Of a stretch of 11,860 nt of DNA, positions 1 to 7,580 are shown piece by piece. The notes below the pieces were generated by a model. It ran no database searches and had not been told where the DNA came from. It saw nothing but the letters and a program-made list of their open reading frames with translations. Within the stretch, counting starts at the first letter, position 1. Each line of letters begins with the position of its first letter. Location of the stretch: the NCBI GenBank assembly GCA_023435825.1, contig JAEZMB010000233.1:1-11860 (forward strand), read 5' to 3'. Made by a program: the position numbers and the translations under genes. The stretch comes from Pseudomonadota bacterium (GTDB taxonomy: Bacteria; Desulfobacterota; Desulfovibrionia; Desulfovibrionales; Desulfovibrionaceae).

Positions 1-25
1 CCGGGGGGGTGCCCCCGCCCCCCGG
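1..25 (-). terminator. GC-rich hairpin after the cytochrome gene, possible terminator
   Basis: Positions 1-8 (CCGGGGGG) are exactly complementary to 18-25 (CCCCCCGG), with a 9-nt loop. The hairpin begins about 43 bp past the stop codon of the minus-strand cytochrome gene, where an operon terminator is expected. A T-tract on the minus strand would fall outside the window, so intrinsic termination cannot be confirmed. Confidence 0.4.
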
Positions 26-67
26 GACGGTGTTCTCGGGATACGCCGCGAGCATTGCACAGGCGGT

Positions 68-1945
68 CTAGGTGTCGGACCGGTCCTTGCCCAGGGGGCG
101 TTCGTCCGCCGGGTGTTCATGTCGCCCGGTCACCATGCCCCTGATCAGGCTCAGCGGCGTCGCGCCGGTGGTGGCCAGGTAGAGATGGCCGACACAGAAC
201 AGCGCGAAACCGATGACAATGACCAGGTGGGCCGTCACCAGGAACCGGCGCGGCGCGATGGCGACCGTCATGGCTTCCGGCATGAGCAGCAGCAGACCCG
301 AGGCGATCAGCACCGGCATGCCGATGAGGAACACGGCCAGATAGGTCAGGCGCTGCAGCGGGTTGAAGCGGCGCTCGCGGGACACGGCAAAGGGATGCGG
401 CTCGCCCCGGAAGATGCCGAGGCAGTAATAGCGGGCCTGGACCAAGAGCGGTTTGAGGCCTCCTTGTCCTTGGGGCAGATACTGGCGGATGTCCCCCGTG
501 GCCAGGGTCCGGATGACGTAGGCCAGGAAGTTGCACGCAAGCAGTAGGCCGCAGACGTTGTGAACGCGCGTGGCCGGTTCGAGTCCAAGGGTCCAGCCGG
601 CTTCCTGGAACCGCACGGACAGGCCCGTGTAGCCAAGGACCATGAACAGGCAGGCGTTTATCCAGTGGGTGGCCCGCACGAAGGCCGGATAGACGTCTTG
701 CGACACCAGGATCGCGCCATGGCGGCGGCGCGGGATGGCCCGGCCCAGGCCATGCACGAGGGCCAGGGCCAAGACGCCGGAGACGGCCGTGCCGCCAATG
801 GCGCTCAATACCGGGGCCACCTGGTTGGGCGGGAAGTAGTCCGAGGTCACCGGGGCCGCGCCGCCGACATGGAGGTTGGCCCGCGCCACGATCAGGGACT
901 TGGTCTCGGCCGTGTGGCAGGTGGCGCAGTCGCGCACGGCGGTTTTCTTTTCGCCGATCAGGTGATCGTTGGGATCGGCGACCGGGGTATGGCATTCCAC
1001 GCACATGACGGACCGGTTGTGGGCGCTGAAGTTGGGCAGGAACGCATGGGCCGCGCTGGCGTCGGGCACGGCCCTGCCCGAGAGTTCCTTGAGCCTGGCG
1101 GCGCTGTCGTGACAGGCCAGGCATTGGGCGTTGTACATGGCGGTCAGTGACGCGTAGGCCACTTGCCTGGGCTGCTTGGGCTGGGCGTGGGGGGTGTGGC
1201 AGCTGCCGCAGGACACCTTGTCCTTGAGCTTCTCGGCGTGGGCGCTTTGGCCGAAGGCCTTGATCTGGTGCGCAAGCCCCACGTTGTGGCACGACAGGCA
1301 GGTCTGATTGTCGGGCCTGGCCACGGCGTGGGGGCGATCGAGGAAGCTCTCCGCGCCCTTGGTGCCGGTGTGGCAGGTGGCGCAGGGCAGGTTGGCGTGG
1401 GTGCCGTGCCGGTAGCCGTCCACATCCACCCGGAGGTTCAGGGTCTTGCCGCGTTCGGTCACGGGCTTTGGCGGCGTGGCCGCGCCGTGACAGGACAGGC
1501 AGGCGGTGCTTTGGGCCGTGGCCCCCTGGCTGCCGGAGAGCAGGACCGCCTTGGCCGCGTCGTCGCCGTCAAAGGCCGTGGCGATGATGCCGGCCATGGC
1601 GTCGGTGGACGTCTCGGGGTTCGAGGCCACCTTGCGGTGGCAGGTGGCGCAGTCGCGCGAGGCGGCCATCGGGTCCGTGGCGTTGGTGTTGTTGTGGCAT
1701 TTGAAGCAGGCCTTGTCCGTGAAGTGGTCCGCCATGGTGATATGGGCCACTTTCTTGGTGTCAAAGAGCTTGGCGTGGCAATCCTCGCACCGAAAGCCCT
1801 TGGACGCGTGCAGCCTGCCGTCGAACATGACGGTCCCCTGGCCTCCGCCGCCGTAGCGCAGGGATGTCCCGCCGCCGGTGGCCTGGGCAGTCCCCGGCCA
1901 GGCGGTCAGGAGAGCCAGGAGCAGGATACTCCAGGCTTTTTTCAT
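68..1945 (-). CDS. Decahaem cytochrome c fused to membrane cytochrome b (quinone-linked electron carrier)
   Basis: The protein has 625 residues. A signal peptide (MKKAWSILLLALLTAWPGTAQA) opens it. Ten CxxCH haem c motifs follow, starting at residues 53, 80, 99, 149, 188, 216, 246, 275, 315 and 340. From about 375 to the end there are about five membrane segments. RATHWINA near 424-431 resembles the haem b region of formate dehydrogenase gamma/Ni-hydrogenase cytochrome b proteins. H427, H462, H573 and H587 are candidate haem b ligands. The start at 1945 is chosen because it gives the signal peptide and overlaps the preceding stop by 4 bp (ATGA); the frame stays open further upstream but is not protein-like there. 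By family knowledge such proteins pass electrons between a periplasmic enzyme and (mena)quinone. The coupled upstream gene suggests the partner is the FMN dehydrogenase. Direction is not determined. Confidence 0.93.
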   Translation of the reverse strand: MKKAWSILLLALLTAWPGTAQATGGGTSLRYGGGGQGTVMFDGRLHASKGFRCEDCHAKLFDTKKVAHITMADHFTDKACFKCHNNTNATDPMAASRDCATCHRKVASNPETSTDAMAGIIATAFDGDDAAKAVLLSGSQGATAQSTACLSCHGAATPPKPVTERGKTLNLRVDVDGYRHGTHANLPCATCHTGTKGAESFLDRPHAVARPDNQTCLSCHNVGLAHQIKAFGQSAHAEKLKDKVSCGSCHTPHAQPKQPRQVAYASLTAMYNAQCLACHDSAARLKELSGRAVPDASAAHAFLPNFSAHNRSVMCVECHTPVADPNDHLIGEKKTAVRDCATCHTAETKSLIVARANLHVGGAAPVTSDYFPPNQVAPVLSAIGGTAVSGVLALALVHGLGRAIPRRRHGAILVSQDVYPAFVRATHWINACLFMVLGYTGLSVRFQEAGWTLGLEPATRVHNVCGLLLACNFLAYVIRTLATGDIRQYLPQGQGGLKPLLVQARYYCLGIFRGEPHPFAVSRERRFNPLQRLTYLAVFLIGMPVLIASGLLLLMPEAMTVAIAPRRFLVTAHLVIVIGFALFCVGHLYLATTGATPLSLIRGMVTGRHEHPADERPLGKDRSDT

Positions 1946-3153
1946 GCCTGCACCTTCGCGATGACGTTGGCCGGGACGTTGCGGGCGTTGGGAACGCCGG
2001 TCAGGGTCATGGCCACGGTCAGCTCGTCCTTGATGATGTTCATCATCAGCGCGACGCCGTCGCGGCCGCCGCCGTGGGCCCCGCGCACCAGCGGCCGGCC
2101 GCACAGGCACGCGTCCGCGCCCATGGCCAGGTACTTGAGCACGTCCTGGCCCCGGCGCACCGCGCCGTCCACCAGGATGACGGTCTTGCCTTTGACGGCG
2201 TCGGCGATGGCCGGCAGCACCGTGGCCGTGGCCGGGGTGTAATCGAGCACGCGGCCGCCGTGGTTGGACACGGCAATGCCCTTGGCGCCGATGTCCACGG
2301 CGATCTTGGCTTCCTCCACGGTCATGATGCCCTTGATGATAAAGGGCAGGTTCGTGGATTTGGCCAGTTCGGCCAGCTGTTTTGGGGTCTTGGGTTCCAC
2401 GGTCTGGCCGGGAACGGCCCGGGCCGCCCGGCCGGCCGAATCGATGTCGATGGCCACGGCGATGCCGCCGGCTTCCTCGACCATGCGGAAGCGCTTGATG
2501 ATCTCCTCGTTGGTCTTGGGCTTGATGGTGACGATGGCCCGGCCGCCGAAGGTGTTCTTGAGCACGGCGATGCGGCGCTCGAAGACGTCCATCTGGTCGC
2601 CGATGCCGTCGGCCACCCAGCCGATGGTGCCGGCATCCTGGCAGCCGCCGAGGATGGAGATGACGTACTCCTCCTCGGTCATTTTCTTGCCCATGTTGTA
2701 GCTGACGCCGCCGGTGACCGCCGAGGTCACGGGCATGGAGAGCTTTTGCCCGAAAAGGGTGATGGCGAGATCGGGCTTTTTCACGTCATGGAAGGTCCGC
2801 ATGACCAGGTCGATCTTGTTTAACGCGTTGTAGTTGTTTTTGAAGGCTTGGCCGGAGCCGATCCCGCCCATGCCCGGCACCTCGCCGGCGCAGGCCACGC
2901 CGTCGCACTCCGGACAGACGCGGCAGATGGGGTAGAGCTTTTCCCGGGCCACGCGCAGCACGTCGCCGATTTTCAGCTTGGGCTTTTCACCGGCGGCGGC
3001 GGCGGCCGCAGCGGCGGCCGGGGCGGCCTCGGTCGCCGCCTGGGCGGTCTTGACGATCAGCGGCGTGAGTAGCGCTCCCACGCCGGCCACCATGCCGGCC
3101 TTGATGAAGTTGCGGCGGGCCGGGGATTCCGTTTCGTGCAGGTCTTTGGTCAT
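1942..3153 (-). CDS. Tat-exported FMN-dependent alpha-hydroxy-acid dehydrogenase
   Basis: The protein has 403 residues. The N-terminus carries a twin-arginine motif (RRNFIK, 13-18), a hydrophobic stretch and a likely cleavage site after AQA near residue 39, then a poly-Ala linker (about 44-55). The mature part is an FMN TIM barrel of the glycolate oxidase/lactate dehydrogenase family: IIKGI with K274, SNHGGR with H298 and R301 as the expected catalytic pair, and VDGAVRRG plus CGRP (328-354) for FMN phosphate. Tat export fits folding with flavin in the cytoplasm. A cluster C77-x2-C80-x2-C83-x4-C88 precedes the barrel; from memory, it resembles the start of uncharacterised alpha-hydroxy-acid oxidising proteins in anaerobes. 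The start lies 52 bp after the binding-protein gene, with a weak AAAGG ribosome site. Export and coupling to a multihaem cytochrome suggest quinone-linked oxidation of a 2-hydroxy acid, or the reverse reaction. The substrate is unknown. Confidence 0.92.
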   Translation of the reverse strand: MTKDLHETESPARRNFIKAGMVAGVGALLTPLIVKTAQAATEAAPAAAAAAAAAGEKPKLKIGDVLRVAREKLYPICRVCPECDGVACAGEVPGMGGIGSGQAFKNNYNALNKIDLVMRTFHDVKKPDLAITLFGQKLSMPVTSAVTGGVSYNMGKKMTEEEYVISILGGCQDAGTIGWVADGIGDQMDVFERRIAVLKNTFGGRAIVTIKPKTNEEIIKRFRMVEEAGGIAVAIDIDSAGRAARAVPGQTVEPKTPKQLAELAKSTNLPFIIKGIMTVEEAKIAVDIGAKGIAVSNHGGRVLDYTPATATVLPAIADAVKGKTVILVDGAVRRGQDVLKYLAMGADACLCGRPLVRGAHGGGRDGVALMMNIIKDELTVAMTLTGVPNARNVPANVIAKVQA

Positions 3154-3205
3154 CGGAACAGCCTTTGGGGTTGTTGGTTATGGCGGCAGGCGGCGCGCGG
3201 GCCGG

Positions 3206-4021
3206 CTATTTCGCCGGAACGAAGCTCTTGGCCACGATGGCCTGGGCCGGCGGGGTCAGCATGAAGGCAAAAAAGTCCGTGACTTCCTTGGAAGGCTTGA
3301 CGGCAATGAGCGACAGGGGGCGCTTGAGGCGGTAAGCCCCGGACTGGACCGCGGCGGCTTCGGGTCTGGCCGCGCCGACGGAGACGGTGGTCACCCCGGG
3401 AACGGCAAAGGACATGGAGGCGGCGGTGATGCCGCTGGGATCCTTGGCCACATCGGCCACGCAGTCGGTGGCGTCGTCGAGTTCCTTGACCGGGCCGTAG
3501 GCCGCCTCGCCAAGGACCATGGCCTTGAAGGCCTTGACCGTGGCCCGGCCGCCGTCGAGCTTTTCGCTGTAGACGGTAATGGGCAGGTCCGGGCCGCCGA
3601 ATGCCTTCCAGTTTGTGGCTTTGCCCGAGAAAATGTCCTTGAGCTGGGCCATGGTCAGATCCTTGATGGTGTTTTTGGGGTGCACGAAAATGCCCATGAC
3701 GTCGTAGCCGATCACCGCGATGTCGGTGAGGGCGGCCTTTTCCTTGTCGGTCGGTTCGCTGGCCAGGCCGCCGAAGGACACCTGGCCGGCCACCACGGCC
3801 TTGAAGCCGGCTCCGGCCCCGGCCGTGCCGATGGCGCCGAAGGGGATGCCGGTTTTTTCGGTAAAGAGTTTGGTGGCCTCGGGCAGGACCATATGGCCGA
3901 TGGTGCTGGCCCCTTCGTAGGTCAGGGGTTCGGCGGCGGCGTTGCCGGCGTACAGGGTCAGGGTCAGGAAGCCGGCCAGGCAGGCCGGGCCGAGACGGCC
4001 AAGGATACGGAAACCTCTCAT
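3206..4021 (-). CDS. Orphan PstS-like periplasmic binding protein
   Basis: The protein has 271 residues, with a signal peptide likely cleaved after NAAA (residue 30). The body matches the phosphate-binding-protein-like family: a TAGAGAGFKAVVAG loop (66-79), the segment LTMAQLKDIFSGKATNW (122-138) followed by GGPDLPI, and a C-terminus FFAFMLTPPAQAIVAKSF typical of PstS-like proteins. The start is supported by AGAGGAG five bases upstream. It is the first gene after the predicted sigma-54 promoter and is followed after 52 bp by the exported dehydrogenase. No permease or ATPase gene adjoins it, so ABC transport is unlikely from context. It may instead capture a ligand for the periplasmic enzyme or for the kinase, which is inference. 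Phosphate specificity should not be assumed. Confidence 0.88.
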   Translation of the reverse strand: MRGFRILGRLGPACLAGFLTLTLYAGNAAAEPLTYEGASTIGHMVLPEATKLFTEKTGIPFGAIGTAGAGAGFKAVVAGQVSFGGLASEPTDKEKAALTDIAVIGYDVMGIFVHPKNTIKDLTMAQLKDIFSGKATNWKAFGGPDLPITVYSEKLDGGRATVKAFKAMVLGEAAYGPVKELDDATDCVADVAKDPSGITAASMSFAVPGVTTVSVGAARPEAAAVQSGAYRLKRPLSLIAVKPSKEVTDFFAFMLTPPAQAIVAKSFVPAK

Positions 4022-4128
4022 GCGTGCTCCTCTGGTGGGAATGAGACGGCGGTCGCCGCCGACAGTCGCCGCGAACGGGCTCGGGCCTCCAAGGCCGGAG
4101 CCTGCCTCGTTCGGGGCGTATCCACTAA

Positions 4129-4144
4129 AGCAGGAGCGATGCCA
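4129..4144 (-). promoter_or_regulatory. Candidate sigma-54 (-24/-12) promoter for the effector operon
   Basis: On the minus strand this reads TGGCATCGCTCCTGCT. Against the established consensus TGGCACGNNNNTTGCT it matches 9 of 12 defined positions, and the invariant GG and GC are exactly 10 bases apart. Transcription would start near 4118, giving a leader of about 97 nt before the binding-protein ATG at 4021. The gene upstream encodes a sigma-54 activator, which makes the match more credible. Confidence 0.68.
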
Positions 4145-4206
4145 GTGCGGGGAGTTGTTGTAACACCCTTAAAAAAGAGGATTAATGCGTCGATATGGAG
4201 TTTCGT

Positions 4207-4262
4207 CGCCAGGCGAAGGGGTATGCCGCCAGGCAAGCTTTCCGGCGCTTGTGCCGCCAGGC
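4207..4262. repeat. Three direct copies of CGCCAGGC
   Basis: CGCCAGGC occurs at 4207-4214, 4227-4234 and 4255-4262. The second and third sit in an extended match GCCGCCAGGCA (4225-4235 and 4253-4263). They lie between the predicted -24/-12 promoter and the 13-bp dyads. They could be further protein-binding sites or remnants of local duplication. GC-rich 8-mers recur by chance in such DNA, so the extended 11-bp match is the stronger part. Confidence 0.5.
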
Positions 4263-4326
4263 ACGCATTCATGACGTTTTGGCAAGATTTGCCAAACGGC
4301 ATGACTTGCCCGCCGGCATACCCCTT
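4216..4326. repeat. Long interrupted inverted repeat in the regulatory gap
   Basis: Positions 4216-4228 (AAGGGGTATGCCG) are exactly complementary to 4314-4326 (CGGCATACCCCTT). After three mismatches the symmetry resumes for GGCAAG, giving about 19 of 22 paired bases per arm. The arms are separated by about 85 bp that contain the direct repeats and both 13-bp dyads. It could form a cruciform or RNA stem downstream of the activator gene, or mark symmetric protein binding. Confidence 0.65.
4281..4310. promoter_or_regulatory. Tandem 13-bp dyads, candidate activator-binding (enhancer) sites
   Basis: GGCAAGATTTGCC (4281-4293) and GGCATGACTTGCC (4298-4310) agree at 11 of 13 positions, fit GGCAWGAYTTGCC, and start 17 bp apart. 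The first is the core of a longer perfect dyad, TTTGGCAA-GAT-TTGCCAAA (4278-4296). They lie about 163-192 bp upstream of the start predicted from the -24/-12 element. That is the usual range for enhancer sites of NtrC-class activators. The natural candidate to bind them is the Fis-type activator encoded about 100 bp away; this assignment is inferred. Confidence 0.62.
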
Positions 4327-4410
4327 GGTGGGGGCGCGGCGGCTGCAAAAGACGGAAAATGGGGCTTTCGGGGAAGGTGCGGCCGCCCAGGGTCGCGGGC
4401 AGCCGGCGGA

Positions 4411-5823
4411 CTAGTCGTCGCCCTGGCGCAACGCCTTGAGGCGCTTGGACAGGGCAGACTGGGTGACGCCCAGCAGCCGCGCCGCCAGGGTTTGCCGGCC
4501 GGCTGAACGGGACATGGCCTCGGTCAACAGCAGCTTTTCGGCCTGGGCGAAGCTCGGCAGGGAGGCAAGGCCGGCGAACGGGTTGTCGTCGCTGGCGGGG
4601 GCGGGCACGTTGTCGGGCGCGCCGATGTGGCCCTTGAAGCTGGCCATGGACAACATGCGCCCCTCATGGAGGCTCACCGCGTCGTAGACCATGGCCGCCA
4701 GCTCCCGGATGTTGCCCGGAAAGGGGTAGGACGCCAGCAGCGCGGCCAGCTCCGGCGGCGGCGTGGGCTTGCGCTTGCCCATGGCCGACGCGGCCTCGGC
4801 CAGGAAATGGTCGAGCAGCACGGCGATGTCCTCGGGGCGTTCCCGAAGGGGGGGCACCGCCACATGGTGGGTGCGCAGGCGGAAATAGAGGTCGCGCCGA
4901 AAAAGCCCCTGCCGCTCCCGGGCGGCCAGGTCGGCGTGGGTGGCGGCGATGACCCGGGCGCACAGCCTGCTTGGCCGGTCGCTGCCCAGCGGATAGTACT
5001 CGCCCTCCTGGAGCAGGCGCAACAGCTTCACCTGGGAGGCGATGGACAGGTCGCCGATCTCGTCAAGGAACAGCGTGCCGCCGGCCGCCTCCTCCACCAG
5101 CCCCCGTCGCGGCTGGTCCGCGCCGGTAAAGGCCCCCCGGACGTGGCCGAACAGCGTGTCCGTGAAGACCGCGTCGTCGAGTCCGGCCACGTTGAGGGCC
5201 ACAAGCCGGCCGGTCCGGCCGCTGAGTTCGTGGGCGGCCCGCACCAGCGCTTCCTTGCCGACGCCGGATTCGCCTGTGACGAGAAGGGGTCTTGGGCTTT
5301 GGGCCACGGCCTCGATGTAGGCGAAAACCGCGCGCATGGCCGGGCTTTCCGTGCGGATGGCGGCAAAGGCCTCGGGGCGGCGCAGTCGGCCGGAGACCAC
5401 CTGGCTGGCCACCTGCCGGTTCTCGGCGCGAAGCTCAAGCATGTGGATGGCCCGGACGATGCCGCCGATGATGCGCGTCTCGTCGTCGGTCTTGACGTAG
5501 TAGTCGTAGGCCCCAAGCTTCATGCAGGCCACGGCCGTGGTCAGCTGGTTCAGGCCGGAAAGCACGATGCAGGCCACGTCGGGGTGGCGCTCGGCCATGG
5601 CGGCCAGGAGCTCCGTGCCCGAAAGGTGGGGCATGGTCAGGTCGAGCAGCACCAGGCCGATGCCGCCGGCCTCCAGGATGTCCAGGACGTGCCGGCTGTC
5701 CTGGCAGGTGCGCACGTTGGCCAGGCCGGCCGAAACCTCAAGCAGCAGGGCCATGGACTCCAGCCAGTCGGCTTCGTCGTCCACGAGGAGGATGCCGGGG
5801 CCGGCGGCGCACGTCTGGGTCAT
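4411..5823 (-). CDS. NtrC-class sigma-54-dependent response regulator
   Basis: The protein has 470 residues with three domains in classical order. The receiver (about 10-125) has acidic D15/D16, phosphoacceptor D61, S89 and K111. The AAA+ sigma-54 activation domain (about 155-395) has Walker A GESGVGKE (184-191), the sigma-54-contacting GAFTGA (230-235), Walker B GGTLFLDEIGD (248-258) and the FRRDLYFRL region (308-316). A Fis-type helix-turn-helix ends the protein (about 445-466, AARLLGVTQSALSKRL). ATG overlaps the kinase stop by 4 bp, with GGAGG four bases upstream, indicating coupled translation. All key residues are present, so it should be a functional activator. The effector operon downstream, with its -24/-12 element and dyads, is its obvious target. 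Confidence 0.96.
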   Translation of the reverse strand: MTQTCAAGPGILLVDDEADWLESMALLLEVSAGLANVRTCQDSRHVLDILEAGGIGLVLLDLTMPHLSGTELLAAMAERHPDVACIVLSGLNQLTTAVACMKLGAYDYYVKTDDETRIIGGIVRAIHMLELRAENRQVASQVVSGRLRRPEAFAAIRTESPAMRAVFAYIEAVAQSPRPLLVTGESGVGKEALVRAAHELSGRTGRLVALNVAGLDDAVFTDTLFGHVRGAFTGADQPRRGLVEEAAGGTLFLDEIGDLSIASQVKLLRLLQEGEYYPLGSDRPSRLCARVIAATHADLAARERQGLFRRDLYFRLRTHHVAVPPLRERPEDIAVLLDHFLAEAASAMGKRKPTPPPELAALLASYPFPGNIRELAAMVYDAVSLHEGRMLSMASFKGHIGAPDNVPAPASDDNPFAGLASLPSFAQAEKLLLTEAMSRSAGRQTLAARLLGVTQSALSKRLKALRQGDD

Positions 5824-7574
5824 GACGCCTCCGGGGCGGCCACGGGCAGGGTCAGGCGCGCCACGGTTCCCTGCCCCGGGCGCGAGGAAAACTCCAGGCG
5901 GCCGCCGTGTTCCTGGACGATGCCGGCCGAGACGGACAACCCAAGCCCGGTGCCGCCTTTGTCGCGCTTGGTGGTGAAGAAGGGATCGGTCAGGCGGGCG
6001 ATGTTCTCGGCGGCGATGCCCTCGCCTTCGTCGGCCACGGTCAGGACCACGGCCTTGCCGTCGTCAGAGACCGCCGTGGACACGGCGATGGCCCGATCGG
6101 GATCGGGAAGGGCCTGGCAGGCGTTTAAAAGCAGGTTGACCGCCACCTGTTCGATGCGCGCCGGATTGCCCCAGACCGGCGGCAGCCCGGGCGGAAAGTC
6201 GAGCTGCAACCGCGTCGTGGCCTTGTGGATGGAGCTGCCGACCAGGCGCAGGGCCTTTTGCATGACCTCGCCGAGGTCAAAGGACTGGTGGTCGCTGGCC
6301 GGGGCGAGGCGGGAGAAGTCGCGCAGGTCGTCGACGATGCGCCGGATGCGCTGGGCGCTTTCCTCCACCACGTCGACGATGCGCGGCAGTTTGTCGCGGA
6401 TGCGCGAGTAGGCGCCGCCGCCCAGGGGAAAGTCGCCCTTTTCGCGGTAGACGTCGTCGAGGACGCGCATGGCTTCGGCGCTGAGCTTCTTGAGGATGGG
6501 CACGTTGAGCAGGATCAGCCCGTTGGGATTGTTGATCTCGTGGGCCACGCCGGAAACCAGGACGCCCAGGGCCGCCATCTTGTCGGCCTGGACGAGTTGC
6601 TGCTGGTTTTCGCGCAGTTTTTCCAGGGCGTCGGAGAGCGAGCGGGTGCGCTGATCGACCTGCTTTTTGAGCGAACGCGTCCACAACGCGGCCAGACCGA
6701 GCAGCAGAAGCAGGGGACCGAGCACCGCGGCGGCGTACCTGAGCAGCATGGCGACGGAAACCGCCTGGGCGTCCATGACGCCAAACCATTTGCGCCGCAG
6801 TTCACGGTACCGGCCGGACTGCTTGACCAGCGTCAGGCCTTCGTTGAGCAGGGACAGCGTGGCGTCGTCGCCGTGGCGCACGGCGAAGCCGTAGGGCTGG
6901 ACGGTGACGCTCTTGGCCACGACCTTGATCGTGTCGAGCTTGTCGTGCTCCATGGCCAACAGGCCGGGCAGCATGGCCACCACGGCGTACTCCCCTTCGC
7001 CCGAGGCCAGACGGCGCAGGCCACCCACGGGCGTCTTGGAGAAGATGAGATCCTTTTCGTAGCCAAGGCCGTCGAGGATGTCGTTGATGCTGCCGCCCGG
7101 GTGGACGATGACTTTCTTGCCGGCGAGTTCTTCCAGGGAGGCCACGGCCGGTGTGCCCTTGCGGGCGAAAATGGCGTGGCTGATGGTCGTATGGGGCGGG
7201 GTGAGTTCGGCTTCGCGCAGCCAGAGGTTGGAGTAGGGCGTGCGCTGGAGCACGTCCACGGTGCCGTCGGCCAAGGCCTGGTGCAGGCGGGACCAGTCCA
7301 TGAGCACGAAGCGGACGGGAACGCCCATGGCTTCACCCACGGCCGTGGAGAGGTCGATGTTGAAACCGGCCGGCTGGCCGTTCTCGTCGAGATATTCGTA
7401 GGGCGGATAGTTCTTGTCGCCGCCGACGATGATGGAACGGCGCGGCGGGTCTTGGGCCTCGGCACGATTGGGCGCGGCGAGGAAAACCAGCAGGAGCAGC
7501 ATGGCCAAGCATAATGCAAAAAGCTGATATTGCAGGCGTAATTCGGGAATCTGTTTGCAAGCAAGATACTGCAC
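5820..7574 (-). CDS. Sensor histidine kinase with periplasmic SBP_bac_3-type ligand domain
   Basis: From the chosen GTG start the protein has 584 residues. A signal-like segment (about 14-40, ending NRAEA) is followed by a family 3 solute-binding domain (about 46-265, with GGDKNYPPYEY and GFNIDLSTAVGEAMG). One membrane helix (about 276-297) leads to a short coiled linker, the HisKA box GVAHEINNP with phosphorylatable H345, and the ATPase domain: N-box around N480-N484, DEGEGI (515-520) and GGTGLGLS (540-547). It should sense a small ligand, plausibly an amino or organic acid, and phosphorylate the overlapping regulator. The start is uncertain. The frame stays open to 7937, and ATG at 7829 has a good GAGAGGGG ribosome site but would add about 85 residues of non-domain sequence. 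GTG at 7574 gives a clean export signal. Confidence 0.93.
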   Translation of the reverse strand: MQYLACKQIPELRLQYQLFALCLAMLLLLVFLAAPNRAEAQDPPRRSIIVGGDKNYPPYEYLDENGQPAGFNIDLSTAVGEAMGVPVRFVLMDWSRLHQALADGTVDVLQRTPYSNLWLREAELTPPHTTISHAIFARKGTPAVASLEELAGKKVIVHPGGSINDILDGLGYEKDLIFSKTPVGGLRRLASGEGEYAVVAMLPGLLAMEHDKLDTIKVVAKSVTVQPYGFAVRHGDDATLSLLNEGLTLVKQSGRYRELRRKWFGVMDAQAVSVAMLLRYAAAVLGPLLLLLGLAALWTRSLKKQVDQRTRSLSDALEKLRENQQQLVQADKMAALGVLVSGVAHEINNPNGLILLNVPILKKLSAEAMRVLDDVYREKGDFPLGGGAYSRIRDKLPRIVDVVEESAQRIRRIVDDLRDFSRLAPASDHQSFDLGEVMQKALRLVGSSIHKATTRLQLDFPPGLPPVWGNPARIEQVAVNLLLNACQALPDPDRAIAVSTAVSDDGKAVVLTVADEGEGIAAENIARLTDPFFTTKRDKGGTGLGLSVSAGIVQEHGGRLEFSSRPGQGTVARLTLPVAAPEAS

Positions 7575-7580
7575 GCGGTG

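Noticed and set aside
1163..2242. Long plus-strand open frame opposite the cytochrome and dehydrogenase genes
   Set aside because: Its translation is Gly/Val/His-rich shadow sequence of high-GC coding DNA, and the opposite strand holds clear domains with motifs.
4232..4255. Second sigma-54 promoter
   Set aside because: GGCAAG and GTGCC are present but the GC-to-CC spacing is not the required 10 bases.
4207..4262. CRISPR-like direct repeats
   Set aside because: The repeats are 8-11 bp, irregularly spaced by 20 and 28 bp, and no cas gene is present.
4627..6411. Long plus-strand open frame opposite the activator and kinase
   Set aside because: It is a mirror of two unmistakable genes, with no domain, and spans the join of both.
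6225..7514. Plus-strand open frame opposite the kinase
   Set aside because: It lies antisense to the conserved kinase and binding domains and has no recognisable motif.
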